The position numbers were made by a program, and so were the translations under genes. From UBA3263 sp964586765 (lineage in GTDB: Bacteria; Bacteroidota; Bacteroidia; Bacteroidales; Muribaculaceae), in contig CAZPHN010000052.1 in NCBI GenBank assembly GCA_964586765.1, positions 1 to 11,894 on the forward strand: DNA of 11,894 nucleotides. Direction: 5' to 3'. Of this stretch, positions 1-7,415 are shown one piece after another; position 1 is the first letter of the stretch, and every line of letters begins with the position of its first letter. The notes below the pieces were generated by a model. The model worked only from the letters and a program-made list of their open reading frames with translations, had not been told where the DNA came from and made no database searches.

Positions 1-779
1 CCGATTATTGGATTAAGACCCTCAAGGAGAAAAAAGATGAGGACTGGCATCCGACTTCAATTTTCTGGGAGCTCACCAACCGCCGCTCCGATGAAAAGAC
101 CATAAGCTATGTGGAAAGCCACGACCAGGCGCTTGTGGGCGACAAGACGGTGATTTTCCGCCTGATGGATGCCGCGATGTACTGGCATATGGCTAAGGAG
201 GACACTGACGCGACGATTGCGCGCGGCATGGCACTCCACAAGATGATACGCTTGGTGACTCTCGCCTCCATCAATGGCGGATACCTTAACTTTATGGGTA
301 ACGAATGGGGCCATCCGGAATGGATTGACTTTCCCCGAGAGGGCAACGGCTGGAGCTATAAGTATGCCCGCCGTCAGTGGGAACTCGTTGACAGCGACTA
401 CCTGAAATATTATATGCTCAACAACTTCGACAACGCGATGATTCACCTCATTGGCAGTCGTAAGGGCATAGAAAACACCCCGGTGGTGAAGCTTTGGGAG
501 AAAGATGATGACCAAGTGCTCGCTTTCATGCGCGATGACCTCGTTTTCGTGTTCAATTTCTCGCCCACGCAGTCATTTCAAGGTTACGGCATCCTTGCTC
601 CTGCCGGAGAATATGAGTGTGTACTGTCGACCGACGCGCCTGAGTTCGGCGGTTATGGCAATATCGACCCGTCGACCCACCATCTGACGCAATATGACGA
701 GCTTTATGCTCCCGCCGGACGCGAATGGCTCAAGCTCTATATGCCTCCCCGGACGGCGATGGTTCTCCGCAAGATTTAA
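1..779 (+). CDS. glgB: 1,4-alpha-glucan branching enzyme, C-terminal part (5' end outside the window)
   Basis: This is the last 258 codons of a GH13 branching enzyme, read in the frame whose first full codon is at base 3. The enzyme makes alpha-1,6 branches in glycogen in the cytoplasm. Visible signatures are the conserved region IV block YVESHDQALVGDKT (108-149), containing the SHD that lies in the active site of this family, and the NFMGNEWGHPEWIDFPREGN block followed by WSYKYARRQW. These match the eukaryotic-type (GBE1-like) branching enzymes found in Bacteroidetes rather than the E. coli type. The all-beta C-terminal domain is complete and ends RTAMVLRKI, then TAA. The catalytic nucleophile and acid residues are upstream of the window. 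It is followed after 42 bases by the sialidase gene. I see no terminator in that gap, so readthrough is possible although the functions are unrelated. Confidence 0.93.
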   Translation, partial: DYWIKTLKEKKDEDWHPTSIFWELTNRRSDEKTISYVESHDQALVGDKTVIFRLMDAAMYWHMAKEDTDATIARGMALHKMIRLVTLASINGGYLNFMGNEWGHPEWIDFPREGNGWSYKYARRQWELVDSDYLKYYMLNNFDNAMIHLIGSRKGIENTPVVKLWEKDDDQVLAFMRDDLVFVFNFSPTQSFQGYGILAPAGEYECVLSTDAPEFGGYGNIDPSTHHLTQYDELYAPAGREWLKLYMPPRTAMVLRKI

Positions 780-821
780 AGATTAACAAAGAAAATATAA
801 ACCAACCACATTAAAATAGCA

Positions 822-3683
822 ATGAAACATTTTACTTTGATGGCCTCAATGCTGCTCGCGGCAAGTTCCGCCTTTGCAGCAGTCCCTTTCCAGACCACCA
901 CGGTAACCGACGGCAAATTTGCCGCCGATACTAAATGGTACACCCTCCAGTTGGGTAATCAGGCATATTATCTCCATGCGGAGTCAGCCAATGCGCCCAT
1001 CTCCCTGTTAGGTTCTACCGAACTTGCCGACACAGACCTTTGGTGCTTTGCCGGAGATGAGGAAACCGGCTTTACTATATATAATAAGGCGTATGGCACG
1101 GAAAAATGTCTGGGCGCGCCTTCAAATCCGGGAGCTGCCGAATATGGCGCAAACGGTCAGAAAGCCTATGCCGAGGTGATGGCTCCCGGCAGCGAGGGCT
1201 ACAGCTACCTCTGGTCATTCAGCGACTCGCCCAATATCAGCGGTTCAAGCTATATCAATATTAAAGGCAGCGATAACGCCTATCTGAACAACCGTGACGG
1301 TTATCTCGCGTTCTGGACCGCCGGAAAGGATGCCGGTTCGTCGTTTGTTCTCTCACTTGTCAACGGAGAAGTTGAGATTGATAACAACGTATGCACCATC
1401 ATGACTAACCCGCTGGTAACCCTCAGCTGTGATGGCGGCACCGCAACAAAGACTGACGCCGGTGTAAGCCTCAGCGCAGGTACATGGAAGTTCAATCTTC
1501 CGGAAGGAAAAGTTATCTCCTTGCTCCGATATGAGACGGCTTCAGGTGAAGAAGTGGTTATCGATAACTATCCTTACCTTGAAAACAACGTGACAATCGA
1601 AGGTCCGGTGGTGTTTTCAATGATGGTTGCCACGGTTACTAATGCCGCATCGGCAGTACCTCACGACGGCACTGTGATTTTCCGCTATGAGCCCAAATGC
1701 TCCAAATATGCAATTGTTTACCGCATCCCGGCTATCACTACCGTCGAGGCGGGCGAACACGCCGGACGCCTCGTGGCTCTCAATGACTACCGCTATTGCG
1801 GCGGCGACATTGGCGGCGGACGTATTGACCTCCACCTGTCATACAGCGATGACAACGGTGCGACATGGAGCCGTCCTGACGATATGAGAAACGCCGAGGG
1901 TAACCCCGTGGCACGCGGAACCGGTGCTCCCGGCAATGTTATCACCAATCTTGACTGCGGTTTCGGCGACCCCGCAATCGTTTCAGACCGCGAGACCGGC
2001 GAGCTTTTCGTAGTGGCATGCTGCGGACGCATGAATTTCTGGGCAGGACGCCGCGCCAACCCTCAGCCCTCAGCCCGCTGGTGGAGCAAGGATGGCGGTA
2101 AGACATGGACCGAGCCTGACTATGGTCAGTGGGAACAGATTTACGCCCTGTTTGATGACACCTGTCAGCACGGCTACATCGACAGCCAGTTTGTAGGCTC
2201 CGGCCGTATGGTTCAGAGCAAGCGCATTAAAGTTGGCGACTATTATCGTATCTATGCCGTTATGAGCGGTTATAATAATGCTGCCAATAATACGAGCAAC
2301 TGGGTACTCTACTCCGATGACTTCGGTCATAACTGGCATGTGTTAGGTGACCCTATGAACCCGGCGGTTTCGGCCGGTGCCGATGAACCAAAGTGTGAGG
2401 AACTGCCTGACGGTTCTGTCCTTCTCGCAGCCCGCGGTAACGGCGGCAACCGTAACTTTAACATTTTCCGCTATACTGACATTGCCAAGGCTGAAGGCAC
2501 ATGGGGCACACATATAAACACCAACATGGGAATGGGCGGCATAAACGCCTGCAACGGTGAAATCATGATTGTTCCGGTCAAGAACAAAGAAACCGGCGAC
2601 AAGCACTACCTCGCGCTTCAGTCATTCCCTTATGGCGGCGGACGTAACAACGTCAGCATCGCATGGAAGGCACTTGTTACTCCCGAAGATTATGACGAAC
2701 CGTCTGACTTCTCAACATGGGGCGGACGCTATCAGGTATCAAACATGCCTTCAGGCTACTCGACCATGTGTCTGCAGCATGACAATAAGATAGGTTTCCT
2801 TTATGAGGAGAGCACCTTCGGCAGCGCATATTGCGAAATATATTACCCGCTTAGCATCGAGACCCTCACCGGCGATAAGTTTGAGTACTGTGCCGACGAG
2901 GATTTTGCGGTTGCAAACCGCATGGCGGCAGAGATGATGAAACTCCGCCTGTCAAAAAATGTTCCCTCCGAAACCGGCTATGTAGGCACTATCAAGGAGG
3001 CAAACACCGAGGAAGCTGAGGGTTTTGTTGCCGAATTTGAAGCTAACCCCTCGCTTGAATTGATTGCGTCTTTTAATTCCGCCATCGTGAGCTCTTATAC
3101 GGTCATTGAGCCTGAAGCAGGTAAGTTTTATCGCTTCGTTTCGGCTCACGATGGCGCATACAGTTACCCTACCGACCGTTATCTTTCAGTAAAGACATCA
3201 AACAAGCAGATTACCACGGCAACCAAATCGGACTATACCACAACCGTGTTCCGTCTGGATGAGGTTGCCGATGGCGAGGGATTTTACTTGTATAATCCCG
3301 AATCAGATTCATATCTGCCTTCAACGCATGCTAATATCGAGACGGTAATGAAAGCCGTGGCACAGGCTAATGCCGCTCCTTATACCTTCAAGAGTGACAA
3401 TACCGGTCATACATCCATTGTATGCCAGACACCCGGAAATAAGACATATCCGTCAATTCACCTGAAGTCGTCAGGCGGCACCGTGGTTATCTGGACTGTC
3501 GAAGCCGGCGGCTCAAAGTGGTATATGAGCGCGGTTGATGATATGCCGGAGGATTCTATTGAGGAAGTCCCCGTCATGACCGGTGAAGTTGAGCGTATTT
3601 ATGACCTTCAGGGTCGCAGAGTAGCTCAGCCTATCCGCGGTAATCTTTATATAACTTCCGATAAAAAGAAAGTAATCTACTAA
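822..3683 (+). CDS. nanH: Secreted exo-alpha-sialidase (GH33 neuraminidase) with lectin-like flanks and sorting-type C-terminus
   Basis: Predicted to release terminal sialic acids from host glycans outside the cell. The order is: signal peptide (1-19, ending SSAFA); a lectin/beta-trefoil-like region (about 21-185); a linker/beta domain (about 186-285); GH33 beta-propeller (about 286-690); a second trefoil-like region (about 765-915); and a sorting-type tail with YDLQGRRV near the end. GH33 signs are YRIP with R301, Asp boxes at 340-349 (SYSDDNGATW), 422-429 (SKDGGKTW) and 498-505 (SDDFGHNW), Glu526/527 in CEELPDGS, R538, R608, and Y646 in GYS followed by GFLYEE. R301/R538/R608 fit the arginine triad, and D322 or D329 the acid/base; these assignments are by pattern only. 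At 953 residues it is much longer than a bare sialidase. No nanA/nanE or SusCD genes lie beside it. The trefoil assignments are tentative; the sialidase call is firm. Confidence 0.9.
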   Translation: MKHFTLMASMLLAASSAFAAVPFQTTTVTDGKFAADTKWYTLQLGNQAYYLHAESANAPISLLGSTELADTDLWCFAGDEETGFTIYNKAYGTEKCLGAPSNPGAAEYGANGQKAYAEVMAPGSEGYSYLWSFSDSPNISGSSYINIKGSDNAYLNNRDGYLAFWTAGKDAGSSFVLSLVNGEVEIDNNVCTIMTNPLVTLSCDGGTATKTDAGVSLSAGTWKFNLPEGKVISLLRYETASGEEVVIDNYPYLENNVTIEGPVVFSMMVATVTNAASAVPHDGTVIFRYEPKCSKYAIVYRIPAITTVEAGEHAGRLVALNDYRYCGGDIGGGRIDLHLSYSDDNGATWSRPDDMRNAEGNPVARGTGAPGNVITNLDCGFGDPAIVSDRETGELFVVACCGRMNFWAGRRANPQPSARWWSKDGGKTWTEPDYGQWEQIYALFDDTCQHGYIDSQFVGSGRMVQSKRIKVGDYYRIYAVMSGYNNAANNTSNWVLYSDDFGHNWHVLGDPMNPAVSAGADEPKCEELPDGSVLLAARGNGGNRNFNIFRYTDIAKAEGTWGTHINTNMGMGGINACNGEIMIVPVKNKETGDKHYLALQSFPYGGGRNNVSIAWKALVTPEDYDEPSDFSTWGGRYQVSNMPSGYSTMCLQHDNKIGFLYEESTFGSAYCEIYYPLSIETLTGDKFEYCADEDFAVANRMAAEMMKLRLSKNVPSETGYVGTIKEANTEEAEGFVAEFEANPSLELIASFNSAIVSSYTVIEPEAGKFYRFVSAHDGAYSYPTDRYLSVKTSNKQITTATKSDYTTTVFRLDEVADGEGFYLYNPESDSYLPSTHANIETVMKAVAQANAAPYTFKSDNTGHTSIVCQTPGNKTYPSIHLKSSGGTVVIWTVEAGGSKWYMSAVDDMPEDSIEEVPVMTGEVERIYDLQGRRVAQPIRGNLYITSDKKKVIY

Positions 3684-3705
3684 AATTTTTACAGGAATTG
3701 AACCT

Positions 3706-4227
3706 ATGAATAAATTCAGGGTTTTCATGATCGGCGCGTCACTGCTCGCAGGAGCTGTGACCGCCGGTGCCCGGACAATAAACACTTTGGTTATTAACCG
3801 GACGGACGGCAAGACCGATAAGATTGCCATGCATAAGAATCTTGACATCTCACTCAATGAAAAAGGCGAGATTCTGATGGTGCATCCGGAGGTGACCGTG
3901 GCTTATCCGCGCGAGCAGGTAAAGAGTTTCACCGCGGGATTTCAGGCGTTTACGTCCGGCACATATTATATAGGTGAAAATCAGGTCAAGGAAGACCCGG
4001 ATGACGCTATTGTCGCTCCGGAGGCTGACGGTGTGTCCGTGGTGATAGACCGTACAGTGATTTCCGTGTCCGGCGTAGAGACTTGCGTTAAACTCGTTGA
4101 CCTTCAGGGTAAGACAATCAGAGTTAGCAATGCTGCCGACGGATATGCAGAAATACATATCGCGGAGCTTCCGGCAGGGGTATACATACTGATTGCCGAT
4201 AAGACAACGTTAAAAATCAAAATCTGA
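3706..4227 (+). CDS. Small exported protein: shared N-terminal module plus T9SS-like C-terminal domain
   Basis: Function unknown. The 173-residue product has a signal peptide (about 1-22, ending GAVTAGA). Next comes a beta-rich module of about 55 residues (INTLVINRTDGK through REQVKSFT, about 25-77) that resembles modules in the next three proteins. A short acidic linker (QVKEDPDDA) leads to a C-terminal domain with VKLVDLQGK and LPAGVYILIADKTTLKIKI. That ending has the layout of the type A sorting domain of Bacteroidetes type IX secretion (D-L-x-G, then L-x-x-G-V-Y-I, then a basic/hydrophobic end). The protein is essentially the shared module joined to a sorting tail, so it may be a surface-displayed partner or substrate rather than an enzyme. 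It starts 22 bases after the sialidase stop and ends 12 bases before the CotH-1 ATG. The export call is fairly sure; no role can be assigned. Confidence 0.75.
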   Translation: MNKFRVFMIGASLLAGAVTAGARTINTLVINRTDGKTDKIAMHKNLDISLNEKGEILMVHPEVTVAYPREQVKSFTAGFQAFTSGTYYIGENQVKEDPDDAIVAPEADGVSVVIDRTVISVSGVETCVKLVDLQGKTIRVSNAADGYAEIHIAELPAGVYILIADKTTLKIKI

Positions 4228-4239
4228 CAAGTCGTGACC

Positions 4240-5853
4240 ATGAAGAAGTTTGTAAGTTCATTTGCCGCGCTCGTGGTGCTGACGGCTGCGTCTGTTTCGG
4301 CGCAGACACCGTGGACACATATTTATTCCGAAGATGAAACGGAATTCATCTCCTTGCCGATGGATGATATTCTGTCAACCTCTTTTACGCCCATTGGTGG
4401 AAATTTCAGTGAGGTTGTGGTCAAAAGTGCCACCGGCGATATGAAAATGAGCCTCGATAATTTCAAAAAATGGATTATCGGAGCCAATGTCGCTACAATC
4501 CGAATCACGACAGAGGAGAGTATTACGGATATTTCAGATAAGAAGACAAAATATGTAGCAACGATTGATGTGGATGGTGCCGGACTGTATGATGACATTG
4601 ATAATACGCCGATAACCTTCCGCGGACGTGGAAACTCAACGCTGAATTACCCGAAGAAGGCATATAATATAAAATTCGAGAATAAGACACGTATCTGTGA
4701 CTTCAAAAAGGCTAAGAGTTACGTGCTGCTCGCCAACTGGATTGACGGGTCGTTCATGAGAAATTATGCGGCGTTCTCGTTTGCCCGGCTGGTTGGTATG
4801 CCGTATGCCAATTCCTGCCGTCCGGTCGATGTATACCTCAACGGTATATATAAAGGTACATATACCCTTACCCAGAAAGTTGGTTTCAACAACGGCTCCG
4901 TCGACCTGACAAAGGAAGATGAGGCTAATTCCGTCATGATTGAGATTGACACCTGCGACCCTGCCGCCGGGCTTACTATGGAGTATGGCGGTTTCACACC
5001 GCAGCTGCGCATACCTTATCAGTTGAAAGACCCTGATGCTCCAGCTGACCCTACGGAGGCAAAGGAGTGGTGGTATGAATGGGCAAAGGAATTTGAGAGC
5101 CTTGAGGAGGCTGTGCTTGCCGGCAGTGACCTTTCCAAGCTTATCGACTATAAGACCCTTGCCAAGTATATGATGGTCTATAACCTTGCCTGCAATCAGG
5201 AGTTGAACCATCCCAAGAGCGTCATGCTCTGGAAAACCGTGGGCGGAAAGTGGCAGTTCGGACCTTGCTGGGACTTTGACTGGGCATTCGGCTATCAGCA
5301 GACCTACGCAGGCTATTCCGGCATGGATGACTCCGTAAAGGAATATTATGATGAGTTGGTAAAGGAATGCAAGAATAAATGGGGGAATGACTATTCGTTT
5401 TTCTACGACAAGAATGGCAATGACTGTCTGTGGTTTGGCGGAGAACTGTTTATATGGGATAACGGTATGGGTATGGTTCCATACCTTGATTATTACCAAA
5501 CGCAACTTCCGACATATCAGTCGCCGCTGCTCGCTACCGGTAAGAATTACCAAAGCGGCAAATTTGGTGGTGGCGGAGAGTTTTTCCTCGCAATTATTAA
5601 GGATAATCAGGAGTTTCTTGACGAATATGCACGACTTTGGGCGGAAGTAGAGCCTAAGATTAAGGATTTTCTGAAGGATTTTGACACGTTTGCAGATGAA
5701 CTTGAGCCGTCGGCTAACCGTGAGCTATCAGATGCAGGCTGGAACGTTCATCATACTCTCGGATTTAACGCATCGGTCAAGGAACTGAAAAACTGGATTA
5801 AGAATCGTATTGACTTTATAAGCAAACCGGAGAATAATTACGGACTTTATTGA
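4240..5853 (+). CDS. Secreted CotH-family atypical protein kinase (CotH-1)
   Basis: A CotH protein; the family includes the Bacillus spore-coat kinase that phosphorylates coat proteins with a protein-kinase-like fold. I place the start at ATG 4240, giving a clean signal peptide MKKFVSSFAALVVLTAASVSA and mature end QTPW. The shared module spans about 24-78. CotH signatures are RGRGNSTLNYPKK (128-140, basic nucleotide-binding strand), LLANWIDGSFMRN (163-175), VDVYLNGIYKGTY (196-208), NQELNHPKSV (319-328) and PCWDFDWAFGY (342-352). In the last, D345/D347 are the likely metal-binding/catalytic acids. Relative to CotH-2 it has about 50 extra residues after that motif, rich in aromatic and acidic residues. 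There is no sorting-type C-terminus (ends NYGLY), so it probably stays in the periplasm or on a lipid-free envelope site. Kinase activity and substrate are inferred from the family only. Confidence 0.88.
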   Translation: MKKFVSSFAALVVLTAASVSAQTPWTHIYSEDETEFISLPMDDILSTSFTPIGGNFSEVVVKSATGDMKMSLDNFKKWIIGANVATIRITTEESITDISDKKTKYVATIDVDGAGLYDDIDNTPITFRGRGNSTLNYPKKAYNIKFENKTRICDFKKAKSYVLLANWIDGSFMRNYAAFSFARLVGMPYANSCRPVDVYLNGIYKGTYTLTQKVGFNNGSVDLTKEDEANSVMIEIDTCDPAAGLTMEYGGFTPQLRIPYQLKDPDAPADPTEAKEWWYEWAKEFESLEEAVLAGSDLSKLIDYKTLAKYMMVYNLACNQELNHPKSVMLWKTVGGKWQFGPCWDFDWAFGYQQTYAGYSGMDDSVKEYYDELVKECKNKWGNDYSFFYDKNGNDCLWFGGELFIWDNGMGMVPYLDYYQTQLPTYQSPLLATGKNYQSGKFGGGGEFFLAIIKDNQEFLDEYARLWAEVEPKIKDFLKDFDTFADELEPSANRELSDAGWNVHHTLGFNASVKELKNWIKNRIDFISKPENNYGLY

Positions 5854-5876
5854 TACACAATTGAACAAAACAGAAT

Positions 5877-7415
5877 ATGAAACCAATCTTAATTCCTATT
5901 ATTTGTGCGGTCTTGATGCCATCCGTCGCTTCTGGCGCGGATTACCTCAGCCGTTCCGGATGGAAATGGTATACGTCATCGGAATGTGAGCAAGAACAGG
6001 ACATTGCCGGTCTGAAAGGATTATATGATGGAAACACGGCTACATGCTGGCACTCCAATTATCATGCCGAGAGCGGCACGCCGGAGCGTAGCAACCCCCA
6101 CTGGGTTATGATTGACCGTGGGACAGATACGTCGCTCGCTTACGGATTGTCATATCTGCCGCGCCAGAATTACGGTGAAAATCCTGCCACTGCTTGTACG
6201 GAATACGCCATATATTTTGCGGACCGTACATTTGCCTCCACATCGTCATCATCGTGGGAGCAAATAGTTTCAGAGCTTGGTCAGCCGGATATGAAAGGCT
6301 CATGGGCAGGTGACTCAAGCGAGAAAATCGTTCTGTTTGAGAAACCGAACTCAGCAAGGTATATCCTTTTCGTAAACATCAAGAGTAACGGCTCGAATTC
6401 TGCCGCCTGTGCGGAAATGAACCTTATGTCGAAAGCCGGTGGCAGTGGACTGACTCCCGGCGGTTCGCCGTATAACGCTATCAGCATAGTGACACCTGAG
6501 GGCGATACTCATCGTATAGCCATTGACGGACAGAATCTCGCGTTCAGCATTGCCGGCGGCAATATCCGTATGGGCAATAGCTCTATCACCGTTGAGTACG
6601 CTATGGATGAAGTTAAGTATTTCCAGCCGGATAATTACGAATTTGGTAATGAAGAATTTTATAATGGTCCGAAAAGGGATATTTATGAATTCCCGGTAGA
6701 AATTGCGCTTGACGTTACTGCCCTGACCCTTGAGGAAGGTCAGAGTTTCAAGCTGACGGCTACATTGACTAATGCGCCTGAGGGTGCGGAAGTAGTCTGG
6801 GAGACCTCTGATATGTCAGTTGTAAAGGTTGACTCCAAGGGTAATCTTACGGCTATGGCTCCCGGTGAAGCTACAATTTCAGCAAGATACGAGGACGTCA
6901 TTGCCGAGTGTCAGGTTACGGTCACCGCAAAGCCGGTTGTTCCGGTTGAAATCTCGCTTAATACAGTGTCACTCACCCTTGAAGAAGGCAAGACTTTCCG
7001 CCTTACTGCCTCAGTGCTCAATACGGCGTCTGAGGTGGTGTGGTCCAGCTCGGACAAGGCCGTCGCATCTGTGGATTCGAAAGGTCTTGTTACCGCTGTG
7101 AAGCCGGGCGTGGCTGTCATAAAGGCAACCTGTGATGGTGCAGTGGCAGAGTGTGAGGTAACGGTTACCGCTAAAACTGAGGTCGGTATTGACGCCGTTC
7201 AGTCATCCGCACTTACGCTTAAGTTAGAGGGCGAAACCCTTATTATTGGCGGTATCAACCGCGGAAATGAAGCTGTGCTTCACTCGCTGGGCGGTGTCAG
7301 ACTGCGCTCTGGAGTTGTCGATTCTACAGGTGTGGCAGAGATTTCAGTCGCAGGACTTCCCCGCGCCGCTTATCTGCTTTCAGTATCAGGTTTAACCTTG
7401 AAAATCACTATCTAA
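5877..7415 (+). CDS. Exported discoidin (F5/8 type C)-like protein with two BIg2 Ig-like domains and sorting-type C-terminus
   Basis: The 512-residue product looks like a surface adhesin or binding protein. Order: signal peptide (about 1-20, ending SVASG); discoidin/F5-8C-like domain (about 22-190), recognised by GLYDGNTATCWHS, then NPHWVMIDRG and a late SARYILFVNI strand; the shared module (199-253, YNAISIVTPEGD to DEVKYFQPDN); two bacterial Ig-like group 2 repeats (about 274-356 and 357-431). Both repeats begin VEI and share LTLEEG, W(E/S)(T/S)S, VDSKG and AECxVTVTAK. A tail (about 437-512) ends LPRAAYLLSVSGLTLKITI, like a type IX sorting domain. The two Ig-like repeats are close to each other, which suggests internal duplication. 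It lies between the two CotH genes, 23 bases after the first and directly abutting the second. It is a candidate CotH partner or substrate; the ligand (glycan or other) cannot be told from sequence. Confidence 0.8.
   Translation: MKPILIPIICAVLMPSVASGADYLSRSGWKWYTSSECEQEQDIAGLKGLYDGNTATCWHSNYHAESGTPERSNPHWVMIDRGTDTSLAYGLSYLPRQNYGENPATACTEYAIYFADRTFASTSSSSWEQIVSELGQPDMKGSWAGDSSEKIVLFEKPNSARYILFVNIKSNGSNSAACAEMNLMSKAGGSGLTPGGSPYNAISIVTPEGDTHRIAIDGQNLAFSIAGGNIRMGNSSITVEYAMDEVKYFQPDNYEFGNEEFYNGPKRDIYEFPVEIALDVTALTLEEGQSFKLTATLTNAPEGAEVVWETSDMSVVKVDSKGNLTAMAPGEATISARYEDVIAECQVTVTAKPVVPVEISLNTVSLTLEEGKTFRLTASVLNTASEVVWSSSDKAVASVDSKGLVTAVKPGVAVIKATCDGAVAECEVTVTAKTEVGIDAVQSSALTLKLEGETLIIGGINRGNEAVLHSLGGVRLRSGVVDSTGVAEISVAGLPRAAYLLSVSGLTLKITI

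Noticed and set aside
4234..4239. GTG start two codons upstream of the CotH-1 ATG.
   Set aside because: The ATG at 4240 gives a standard signal peptide MKKF..., and the GTG adds only two residues.
4636..5553. A 305-codon open frame on the - strand inside CotH-1.
   Set aside because: It is antisense to a gene with clear CotH motifs, has no recognisable domain, and is explained by codon bias of the + strand gene.
3693..5866. AATTGAAC shortly before the ATGs at 3706 and 5877.
   Set aside because: Only eight bases shared at different distances from the start; not enough to call a regulatory element.
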